Shown here piece after piece: positions 33,962 to 42,400 of a stretch of DNA of 64,000 nucleotides. The position numbers and the translations under genes are program-made. The notes below the pieces were generated by a model that was not told where the DNA came from, ran no database searches, and saw only the letters and a list, made by a program, of their open reading frames with translations. Every line of letters begins with the position of its first letter. Position 1 is the first letter of the stretch. Source of the stretch: Kutzneria viridogrisea. Its GTDB lineage: Bacteria > Actinomycetota > Actinomycetes > Mycobacteriales > Pseudonocardiaceae. The stretch is taken from positions 434,001-498,000 of the forward strand of contig JACJID010000001.1 of NCBI GenBank assembly GCA_014138725.1, given 5' to 3'.

Positions 33962-34897
33962 ATGCAGTTGGAGAAGGCCACCGAGGGCGGCACCACCGCG
34001 ATCATCGTCCACATCGGACCCGGGGATGACCCCGCCGAGGCGCGCGCCCAGGCGGAGGACCTGCTGCCGGTGTACGGAGCCGTGCTGCTGCGCGGCCTGG
34101 GCATCAGCGACCCGGACTCGTTCCACGAGGCGGTGCGCGGTTTCGGCAGCCCGACCATCGACAGCTACCGCGGCGGCAACACCCCGCGCAGCACCGTGTC
34201 CGAGGGGGTGTTCACCTCCACGGAGTACCCGGCGCGCTACGAGATCACCCTGCACAACGAGCTGTCCTACGCCCACCAGTGGCCGTCCCGGCTGTTCTTC
34301 TGCTGCCTGGTGGCCGCCGAGACCGGTGGCGCCACCCCGGTCTGCGACGGCCGTGCGCTGCTGGCCGACCTCGACCCGGCGGTGCGCGAGCGTTTCGAGT
34401 CCCGGCAGGTGGCCTACCACCAGCACCTGCACGGCGGGCACGGGCTGGGCAAGTCCTGGCAGCAGACCTTCGAGACGCGGTCGCGTGCGCGGGCCGAGGA
34501 GTACCTCACCGCGGCGGGCGCCCGGTTCGCCTGGACGACCGAGGGCGGGCTGCGGGTGACGCAGGTCCGCGCGGCCGTGCGGCAGCACCCCGCCACCGGC
34601 GAGCCGGTGTGGTTCAACCAGGCCACCCAGTGGCATCCGTCCAACCTGCCTTACGACGAGGCCGACCTGCTGCTGTCCGTTGTGGACAGTGAGCTCGACC
34701 TGCCGCATTCGGCGAGCTACGGGGACGGCGGGGCGATCGGCGCGGACGACCTGGCGCAGGTGCGCCGGGCGGAGCGGCGCAACAAGCTGTCGGTGCCCTG
34801 GCGGCCCGGCGACCTGATGATGATCGACAACATGCTGGTGCTGCACGGGCGTGAGCCGTTCACCGGCAGCCGCAAGGTGATCGTGTCGATGACCTGA
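33962..34897 (+). CDS. SyrP/TauD-like Fe(II)/2-oxoglutarate oxygenase
   Basis: A 311-residue non-heme iron enzyme. Ligands are His98 and Glu100 in LHNELSY (an HxE variant of HxD) and His295 in LVLHGREPF, with Arg304 for 2-oxoglutarate. HNExSY is the pattern of SyrP-type enzymes, some of which hydroxylate aspartate bound to a carrier protein. Here it could hydroxylate a residue on the NRPS carrier, such as the third residue. It lies 19 bases after the amidase and 20 bases before the dioxygenase gene. A separate AsnO-like enzyme in the cluster uses a different fold subgroup, so the two probably act on different substrates. Confidence 0.85.
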   Translation: MQLEKATEGGTTAIIVHIGPGDDPAEARAQAEDLLPVYGAVLLRGLGISDPDSFHEAVRGFGSPTIDSYRGGNTPRSTVSEGVFTSTEYPARYEITLHNELSYAHQWPSRLFFCCLVAAETGGATPVCDGRALLADLDPAVRERFESRQVAYHQHLHGGHGLGKSWQQTFETRSRARAEEYLTAAGARFAWTTEGGLRVTQVRAAVRQHPATGEPVWFNQATQWHPSNLPYDEADLLLSVVDSELDLPHSASYGDGGAIGADDLAQVRRAERRNKLSVPWRPGDLMMIDNMLVLHGREPFTGSRKVIVSMT

Positions 34898-34917
34898 GAC
34901 CTGAGGAGCACCGGGAC

Positions 34918-35826
34918 ATGCGCGAATCCGAAGGAGCCAACGTGGGTGGCCGTGCCTACCGGCCCCTGTCCGAGCGGGAGCGGAGGGAGCGGGCCGAGCG
35001 CACCGGCGGCGAGCCCGAGTTCGACTTCGGCGCCAGCGCCGAGAGCACCCCCTACATCGACTACCACCACGTGGACGTCCTGCTGAGCTTGCAGCACCCG
35101 CGCACCCAGGAGCCCGCGGAGCTGTCGTTCTACATCTGCGGGCAGGTCCAGGAGTTGCTGTTCAAGCTGCTGTTCACCGAGGTGAACCTGGCCAGGGACC
35201 TGCTGTTCGCGCGGCGGCTGGACCCGGCGCTGGCCGTTCTGCGCCGCACCGAGCGGACCCTGCGCGTGCTGGTCACCACCTGGGAGCCGCTGAGCACGAT
35301 CACCGTGTCGGAGTTCCACAACTTCCGCGACGAGCTGGGCGAGGCCTCCGGGTTCCAGTCCTACATGTACCGGCAGCTGGAGTTCGCGCTGGGCAACAAG
35401 TCCCCGCGCATGGCCGAGGCGCACCGCGGGGTGGACTGGGTCTACAAGCAGGTGGACGCGGCCCTGCGGGCGCCGAGCCTGTACGACGCGGCGCTGAGCT
35501 ACCTGCACTCGCAGGGGGTGGAGCTGCCCGCCGGGTGCTTCACCCGCGACCCCGCCGAGCCCGCACCGCACGACCCCGCCGTGCAGGCCGCCTGGGCGCG
35601 GGTCTACCGCGAGCCCGAGCGGCACCACGGTCCGTACCTGCTCGCGGAGGCCCTGTCGGACCTGAACTACCAGTACGCCCGGTGGCGCAGCACGCACCTG
35701 CTGACCGTCGAGCGGGTGATCGGCGGCAGACCCGGCAGCGGGGGCACCGACGGGGTCGGCTGGCTGCGGCGCATCGCCGAGCACCGGTTCTTCCCCGAGC
35801 TGTCCGCCGCCCGCTGCACGGGCTGA
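34918..35826 (+). CDS. Tryptophan 2,3-dioxygenase with altered active site
   Basis: A 302-residue heme enzyme. Family marks are IDYHHVDVLLSLQHP, EFHNFRDELGEASGFQS and the proximal His260 in WRSTHLLTVERVIG, followed by GSGGTDG in place of the usual GTGGSSG. In canonical enzymes the distal motif reads FIxxHQxxELWFK; here it is FYICGQVQELLFK, so the His that contacts the indole nitrogen is Gly75. The enzyme would open Trp or halo-Trp to formylkynurenine. The ATG at 34918 has GAGGAG 9 bases upstream; a GTG at 34942 with AAGGAG 5 bases upstream is an equally good start. It is followed after 3 bases by the formamidase. Confidence 0.88.
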   Translation: MRESEGANVGGRAYRPLSERERRERAERTGGEPEFDFGASAESTPYIDYHHVDVLLSLQHPRTQEPAELSFYICGQVQELLFKLLFTEVNLARDLLFARRLDPALAVLRRTERTLRVLVTTWEPLSTITVSEFHNFRDELGEASGFQSYMYRQLEFALGNKSPRMAEAHRGVDWVYKQVDAALRAPSLYDAALSYLHSQGVELPAGCFTRDPAEPAPHDPAVQAAWARVYREPERHHGPYLLAEALSDLNYQYARWRSTHLLTVERVIGGRPGSGGTDGVGWLRRIAEHRFFPELSAARCTG

Positions 35827-35829
35827 GCC

Positions 35830-36660
35830 GTGGCGGTGTACCGGGGGTTCGACCAGGCCACCCTGGACCGCGAGTACTCGCCCAGCTCGCGGGTGGCGGA
35901 CATGGGCGTGTACCTGCGCGAGTACGCCAGCGCCAGCCTGGCCGCCAGGCGGGCGCTGGCCTTCCGGGAGTACCGGTACGGCCCGCTGGACTGCGAGCGG
36001 CTGGACTTCTTCCCCGCCGGGCGCGCGCGGGCGCCGTTGGTGGTGTTCGTGCACGGCGGCTACTGGCAGGAGCTGGACAAGTCGGATTCCTCTTTCCCCG
36101 CAACGGGTTTCCTGTCCGCTGGCGCCGCGTTCGCCGCGATCGGGTACGGCCTGGCGCCCGCGTTCTCGCTGCCGGAGATCGTCGACCAGGTCCGCAGGGC
36201 GCTGCGCTGGCTGCTGGCGCACGCCGGGGAACTGGGCGTGGACCGGATCCACCTCGTGGGCCACTGCGCCGGGGCACAACTGGTGCTGGCGGCACTGCTG
36301 GCCGACGAGGCCCTGGCCGCGGTCTCGGGCGTCACGGCGCTGAGCGGGGTCTACGACCTGGAGCCCGTGCGGCTGAGCTACGTCAACGGCCCGCTGGGGC
36401 TCGACCGGCGGACGGCCGCCGAGCTGAGCCCGATCCGGCAGTTGTGCCGACCCCTGCCGCCGCTGCTGGTGGCCGTGGGCGGCATCGAGACCGCGGAGTT
36501 CGCGCGCCAGCACGAGGAGTTCGTGCTGGCGGCCCGGCGCTGGGCCCCGGTGCGGGATCTCGTGCTGCCCGACCGCAATCACTTCGACATCCCGTTCGAC
36601 CTGGCCGATCCGGCGAGCCCGCTGGGCGCCGCGCAGTCGCGCGCGCTGGGTCTGCAGTGA
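35830..36660 (+). CDS. Kynurenine formamidase-like hydrolase, Cys nucleophile
   Basis: A 276-residue alpha/beta hydrolase resembling arylformamidase. The oxyanion motif is HGGYWQ (residues 75-80) and the nucleophile elbow is GHCAGA, with Cys146 where GHSAGA has Ser. The acid and base align as Glu220 (in GIETAEFARQ, where animal enzymes have Asp) and His251 in DRNHFD. It should deformylate formylkynurenine to kynurenine. The GTG start lies 3 bases after the dioxygenase stop, so the two genes are coupled in order of reaction. The Ser-to-Cys change is rare in this fold; whether the enzyme is slowed, altered or retuned is unknown. Confidence 0.85.
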   Translation: MAVYRGFDQATLDREYSPSSRVADMGVYLREYASASLAARRALAFREYRYGPLDCERLDFFPAGRARAPLVVFVHGGYWQELDKSDSSFPATGFLSAGAAFAAIGYGLAPAFSLPEIVDQVRRALRWLLAHAGELGVDRIHLVGHCAGAQLVLAALLADEALAAVSGVTALSGVYDLEPVRLSYVNGPLGLDRRTAAELSPIRQLCRPLPPLLVAVGGIETAEFARQHEEFVLAARRWAPVRDLVLPDRNHFDIPFDLADPASPLGAAQSRALGLQ

Positions 36661-36669
36661 GGAGCACCG

Positions 36670-37497
36670 ATGACCATCGACCCCGCGCGGATCGAGGGGA
36701 TCAACCGGCACGAGACGGAGTTCCTCTACGAGGAGATCTTCCGCAGGCGGACCTACCTGCCCGAGGGGCTGAGCCTGCCGCCGGGCGCGGTGGTGTTCGA
36801 CGTGGGCGCGAACATCGGCGTGTACTCGCTGTTCGTGCACACAGTCAGCCCCGGTGCGCGGGTCTACGCCTTCGAGCCGCTGCCCCCGGTCTTCGCCAAG
36901 CTGGCGGCCAACCTGGCCCGGCACGGGGTGGACGGCACGGCGCTGCCGCACGGTCTGTCCGATGTGGATGGTGAGTGCGAGTTCACCTACTACCCGGGCT
37001 ACACCACCATGTCCGCCCGCGCCGACTACGCGGACACGGTGGCGGAGAAGGAGTTCGTCAAGCAGCAGGTGCTCGTCGACGGGGCGCCGGAGGTCCGCGA
37101 GTACGTGGACGAACTGCTCGACGTGCGCTTCCGCGAGACCGCACACCGGTGCCGCCTGCGCAGGCTCTCCTCGGTGCTCGACGAACTCGACGTGCCCCGC
37201 ATCGACATGCTCAAGATCGACGTGCAGCGCGCCGAACTGGACGTTCTGCGCGGCATCGAGGACCGGCACTGGCCGCTGGTCGGCCAGGTGGTGCTGGAGG
37301 TGCACGACCAGCCCGGCACCGCCACGGAGGGCAGGGTGGCCCTGGTCGGCGGACTGCTCGCCGACCAGGGCCTGACCGTGACCGTGCAGCAGGAGGACCG
37401 GCTCACCGGCACCGACCGCTACACGCTGTTCGCCGTGCGCACCACGGATCGGCCCGGGGGCCAGTCCAGCTCCGGGGCCCCGGTGAGGATGGCGTGA
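36670..37497 (+). CDS. FkbM-family methyltransferase
   Basis: A 275-residue SAM-dependent methyltransferase. Motif I is VVFDVGANIGVYSLF, followed by RVYAFEPLPPVFAKL and later LKIDVQRAELDVL, all typical of FkbM proteins. These usually O-methylate sugars, hydroxy acids or natural-product hydroxyls. GGAG lies 8 bases before the ATG. It ends the amidase operon and overlaps the convergent SARP gene by 79 bases. A likely target is a hydroxyl introduced by one of the two oxygenases or the P450, which is inference. Confidence 0.88.
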   Translation: MTIDPARIEGINRHETEFLYEEIFRRRTYLPEGLSLPPGAVVFDVGANIGVYSLFVHTVSPGARVYAFEPLPPVFAKLAANLARHGVDGTALPHGLSDVDGECEFTYYPGYTTMSARADYADTVAEKEFVKQQVLVDGAPEVREYVDELLDVRFRETAHRCRLRRLSSVLDELDVPRIDMLKIDVQRAELDVLRGIEDRHWPLVGQVVLEVHDQPGTATEGRVALVGGLLADQGLTVTVQQEDRLTGTDRYTLFAVRTTDRPGGQSSSGAPVRMA

Positions 37498-38270
37498 TGC
37501 ACCCGGCGCAGCAGCTCGCCGGGGTGCACGCCGAACTCGTCGGCCAGCGTGCGGCGGCCCTCGTCGAACAGGGCCAGCGCGTCGGCCTGCCGGTCACTGC
37601 GGTAGAGCGCGGTCATCAGCTGTGCCCGCAACCGGTCCCGCAGCGGGTGCTCGGCGACCAGCCCGGCCAGCTCCGGCAGCAACTCGGCGTGCCCGCCCAG
37701 GGCCAGGTCCGCCTCGATCCGCCGTTCCAGCACCGAGATCCTGGCCTCCTCCAGGCCCGGTGCCGCCGAGCTGACCAGGCGCTCGGAGACCCCGGCCAGC
37801 GCGGGACCGTGCCACCGGTCCAGCGCTGAGCGCAGTTTCCTGCTCGCCTGTTCGTACCGGCCCAGTGCGAGCGCGGACCGGCCCAGTTCGGCGTCGGACT
37901 CGAACCGCGCCAGGTCCAGGTTGCCCTGGCCGATGTGCAGCACGTAGCCGGGGGAACGGCGCTCGATGACCGCCCCGCGCCCCAGTGCCTTGCGCAACCG
38001 GGACACGTAGGTGCAGATCTGCGCGTGCGAGGTGGCTGGCGGGTCCTGTCCCCACAGCAGGTCGCTGAGCTGGCTGTCGGACACCAACCGCTGCCCGGAC
38101 AGCAGCAGCGCCGCCAGGACCGTGCGTGGTTTCGACCCGTCCACCGGCAACTCGCGCAGCCCGTCGCTGACCCCGACCGGGCCGAGCACCCGGTAGTCCA
38201 GCCCGTCGGCCGGGCGCAGTGTGCCGCGCCTGCGCGCGTCCCCGGCACGCCCCGCGATTCTCCGGATCAT
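37419..38270 (-). CDS. SARP-family transcriptional activator (distal)
   Basis: A 283-residue regulator with an OmpR-like winged HTH (about residues 25-115, YRVLGPVGV, then ATSHAQICTYVSRLRKALG) and a bacterial transcriptional activation domain (about 120-270). SARP proteins bind tandem heptamers and recruit RNA polymerase to antibiotic genes. Its start ATG at 38270 overlaps the stop of the second SARP gene, so the two are co-translated. It has no NTPase or sensor extension. Its 3' end overlaps the FkbM gene antisense. Confidence 0.9.
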   Translation of the reverse strand: MIRRIAGRAGDARRRGTLRPADGLDYRVLGPVGVSDGLRELPVDGSKPRTVLAALLLSGQRLVSDSQLSDLLWGQDPPATSHAQICTYVSRLRKALGRGAVIERRSPGYVLHIGQGNLDLARFESDAELGRSALALGRYEQASRKLRSALDRWHGPALAGVSERLVSSAAPGLEEARISVLERRIEADLALGGHAELLPELAGLVAEHPLRDRLRAQLMTALYRSDRQADALALFDEGRRTLADEFGVHPGELLRRVHHAILTGAPELDWPPGRSVVRTANSV

Positions 38271-39025
38271 CCGAGCACCTTGTCCTGGACCAGAATCGCC
38301 TGGTACAGGTTCCGCATTCCGCGACCCGGTTCCAGCCCCATTTCCGTCGCCAGCCGCCTGCGGGCGTGGTGGAATACGTCGAGTGCCTCCTCCTGTCGTC
38401 CGTTGCGGTAGAGCGCGAGCATCAATTGCTCGCTGAACCGCTCCCGTTCCGGGTATTCCGCGGCCAGTTCGTTGAGTTCCGACACCACGCCCCTGCCGTC
38501 ACCCACGGCCAGTTTCGCGGTGATCAGGTCCTCCCGTGCGCCCAACCGCCGTTCCTCCAGCCGGGTGGCCGCCAGCCGGCACCGCATGCCGTCGCCGACA
38601 TCGGGCAGCGCCGGCCCGCGCCACAGCCGCAGAGCCCTGTCCAGCAGCGCCATGGCCCGCCTCGGGTCCTGCGCCAGGCAGGCCGAGCCGCGCGCTGCCA
38701 GGTCGGTGAACTCGTGCGCGTCCACCCACTCGGTGGGCAGGTCCAGCAGGTAGCCCCCGCTGACCGTGCGCACCACCTCGTCGCCCCGGCAGCCGGTGAC
38801 CGACTCCAGCAGCTTGCGCAGCCGGGTGACCGTGGCCTGCAACGCGTTGCGCGCGTTGCCCATCTGCTTGTCCGCCCACAACTCGTCGACCAGCCGCTCG
38901 GCCGACAGCGGAACCCCCGGTGCGAGAGCCAACATCGCCAGCACGGTGCGCCCCTTCACCGAGGCCACGTCGAACCTCTTCGCACCGTGCGCGATGACGA
39001 CCGAACCGAGAACCAGTATCCGCAT
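38267..39025 (-). CDS. SARP-family transcriptional activator (proximal)
   Basis: A 252-residue SARP with the same layout: winged HTH (about residues 5-95, KGRTVLAMLALAPGVPLS, then NALQATVTRLRKLLE) and an activation domain. The start is the ATG at 39025, with GGGGGG about 9 bases upstream; in-frame codons before it are not supported. It faces away from the NRPS gene across a 379-base intergenic region holding the heptamer pair, so it can act on both. Two tandem SARP genes may bind as a hetero-pair or in sequence; only their adjacency is seen. Confidence 0.9.
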   Translation of the reverse strand: MRILVLGSVVIAHGAKRFDVASVKGRTVLAMLALAPGVPLSAERLVDELWADKQMGNARNALQATVTRLRKLLESVTGCRGDEVVRTVSGGYLLDLPTEWVDAHEFTDLAARGSACLAQDPRRAMALLDRALRLWRGPALPDVGDGMRCRLAATRLEERRLGAREDLITAKLAVGDGRGVVSELNELAAEYPERERFSEQLMLALYRNGRQEEALDVFHHARRRLATEMGLEPGRGMRNLYQAILVQDKVLG

Positions 39026-39404
39026 CCGCGACAACCCCCCTCTGAGTCGTCGGGGGACGGCCTCACACGCGCGAGGACCAGACCAACTCGCCTGTTCCGA
39101 GATAAGCCACCCCCCCCAGGTACAACCGAACACCCGGTGTAGTGCCCCCATGTCCACCGGAACCGGAAGAATTCAGACCGAATGAAAACTTCCTGCACGC
39201 ATCCTAGACAGGGCGATTCGGTGGGGGAAATACCACGAGAGATGTACGCACATACCGCCGTGGTATGCCGCCAGAAAGGTGACCCGCACTCGAAGTGTAT
39301 CGGAATGCCTGATTCCGCGCACCGCCCGTTCGCGGTGTCAGGACCGTGTCAGCGGGCCCGGACAGGATTGTCCGCAGCGGCTACGACGCTTCCGGGAGAC
39401 AGTC
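39026..39404. promoter_or_regulatory. Divergent SARP/NRPS control region
   Basis: A 379-base region without a gene. The SARP-type pair GTGTCAG (39335-39341) and GTGTCAG (39346-39352), 4-base gap, lies 53 bases before the NRPS ATG, with CAGGAT at 39363-39368 as a possible -10. An inverted repeat CATACC-GCCGT-GGTATG lies at 39251-39267, and a run of eight C near 39111. GGGAG sits 6 bases before the NRPS start. Confidence 0.7.
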
Positions 39405-42400
39405 ATGACTACAGTTCGGGCGGCCAGCCTTCCGCTTTCCTCCGCGCAGAAGGACATCTGGTTCGACGAGAAGGTCAGCGGGGGCGGTGCCAGCTACAAC
39501 ATCGCCTGCTACTGGGACATCCGCGGCCCGCTGGACGTGGCGGTGCTGCGCGCCGCGCTCGCGCTGCTGGTGGACGAGGCGGAGTGCCTGCGCGCCCGGT
39601 TCGTCGAGGAGGTCGGGCAGCCCCGGCAGCTCGTCGAGCCGCTGATCGAGGTCCCGCTGCGCGAGGTCGACCTGGCGCAGTGCCCCGACCCGCTGGCCGC
39701 CGCGCTGGGCTGGATCGACGAGGACCTCGCGCGGCCGTTCACCGCCGAGGAGTTCCCGCTGTTCCGCATGGCCCTGCTGCGGCTGGCCCCGGACCGGGTG
39801 CTGTTCAGCATCTGCAACCACCACCTGATCTCCGACGGCTTCAGCTACCCGGTGTACTGGAACCGGCTCACCGCGCTCTACACGGCGTTGCGCGAGGGCA
39901 CCTCCGTAGCCGAGGGCAGGCTCGCCCCGCTGAGCAGCCTGCTGGAGGCGGAGGCGGGCTACGCCGACTCGGCCCGCGCGGACAAGGACGCGCAGTACTG
40001 GCTCACCCGCTTCCCCGAGGAGCCGGAACTGCTCAGCCTGGCGGCCCGCGAGGCCGAGCCGGGGCCGGGCTTCTGGCGTGCCGAGCGGGAACTCGGCGAG
40101 CAGGTGCTGCGGCAGCTGCACGAGGTGTCCTGGCAGGCGCGGGTGAACTGGCAGAGCACGGTCACCGCCGCCGCGGCCGTCTACACAGGACGGTTGGCGG
40201 GCGGTGGAACCGAGGTGCTGCTGTCGATGCCGGTGCACGCCAGGGTCGGTGCCGCCATGCTCGGGATCCCCGGGATGATCAACAACTGCCTGCCGGTTGC
40301 CGTGCCGCTGAGCCAGGCGATGACCCGGCCGCAGCTGTTGCGCTCGGCGGCGGGCGAGTTGTCCCGCGCGCTCAAGCACCAGCGGTACCGGATGAGCCGG
40401 ATCCGCGGCGGCATGGGGCTGCGCAGCGACGACCGCAGGCCGTTCGGGCCGTTCGTCAACTTCCTGCCGCACGTGACCCGACTGTCCATAGGGGACTGTG
40501 AGGTCACCACGCACACCCCGTCCACCGGGCTGATCGACGACTTCGAGATCGCCTTCGTGGACTCCGAGGAGGGGCTGCGCCTGATCGTCAGCGGCAACAG
40601 CGGGCGCTACACCGAGGGTGAGGTCTACGGGCACCTGAACCGGTTCGCCGGGTTCCTCGCGCGGTTCGTCGCGGCCGAGGCGGACCTGCCCGTGGGCCGG
40701 ATCGGCCTGCTGGAGGCCCCCGAGCGCGCGGCCCTGCTCGCCGTGGGCGTCGGACCCGAGCGCCCGCTGGACGAGGAGGGCGTGGTCGAACGGTTCGTGG
40801 CGCACGCCCTGCGCGGGCCGAACGCCCTGGCGCTGACCGAGAACGGGAGTTCGACCAGCTACGGCACGCTCGCGCGGCGGGCCAGCGCCCTGTCCCGGCG
40901 GCTGGACCAGGACGGGCTGACCGCCGTGCTCGCCCCACGTGGCAGCGGGTTCGTCACCGGCGTGCTGGCCGCGCTGTGGCGTGGCGGCGCGTACGTGCCG
41001 CTGGACGCGACCATGCCGGTGGCCAGGATCGCCAGGACGCTGGCCGACAGCGGGGCCGGGGTGCTGCTCGTGGACGCCTCGCAGCGCGCCCTGGCGGCCG
41101 AGGTGCTCGCCACGGCTGGAGTGCCCGCACGACTCGTTGTCATGGACGGGGTCGAGGACCCGTTGGACGGGCTCGCCCCGGTGTCCGGGGACCCCGCCGC
41201 GCTGGCCTACATCCTGTTCACCTCCGGCTCCACCGGTACGCCCAAGGGCGCGCTGGTGCACCGCGGCGGGCTGCTCAACCACCTGCTGGCGATGATCGAG
41301 GAACTGGACCTGTCCGCGGCCACCACGCTGGTGCACAACGCCCCGGTGACCTTCGACATCTCGGTCTGGCAGATGCTCACCCCGCTGCTGGTTGGCGGGC
41401 GGGTGCTGGTCGCCGACCGGGACACCGCCGCCGACCCCGGGCTGCTGTTCGGCTTGCTGGCGGCCGAGTCCGCCACGGTGCTGCAACTGGTGCCCTCCCT
41501 GCTGCGCGCCTCGCTGGACGCCTGGGACCTCGGCGCCGCGCGGCCGGACCTGGCCTCGCTGCGCCAGGTCGTGGTCACCGGGGAGGCGCTGCCCGCGCAG
41601 CTGTGCGCCAGGTGGTTCGACCGCTTCCCGGCGGTCCCGCTGGTCAACGCCTACGGCCCCGCCGAGTGCGCCGACGACGTGACCCTGGCCAAGCTCACCT
41701 CGGCCGAGGGCTTCGCCGGGCCCGGTGCCCCGCTGGGCGAGCCGATCCGCAACCTCGCCGTGCACCTGCTCGACGACGCCATGGAGCCGGTGCTCGGCGG
41801 GGCCGTTGGCGAGATCTACGTCAGCGGGGCCGGGGTCGGCCACGGCTACCTCGGCGACCCGGTGCGGACCGCCGCCAGCTTCGTGGCCGACCCGTTCGGC
41901 CCGCCGGGGACCCGCATGTACCGCACGGGCGACCTCGCGGTGCGGCGGCCCGGCAACGTGCTGGAGTTCGTGCAGCGCCGCGACCACCAGGTGAAGATCC
42001 GCGGCCACCGGGTCGAACCGGGTGAGGTCGAGGCGGCACTGCGCGCCCTGCCCTCGGTGGCCGACGCGGTGGTGGTCGCCGGTGCGGACGGCAACGGGGG
42101 CACCAGGTTGCTGGGCTACTTCGTGCCGCGGGCGGGCGGCACCGCCGAGCAGGTCCGCGGGGCGCTGAGCGCGGTGCTGCCCGGCTACCTGGTGCCCGCG
42201 GTGCTCACCCCGCTGGCGGCCCTGCCGCTGAACACCGCGGGCAAGGTCGACCGGCGCGCGCTGCCCGAGCCGGTGTCGCGCCCGGTCGCGGCCCGCACCC
42301 AGGTGCCGACCGAGGAGATCCTGTGCGCGGTCTTCGCCGAGGTGCTGAACCTGCCCTCGGTCGGGGCCGGTGCGGACTTCTTCGCCGCTGGCGGGGACAG

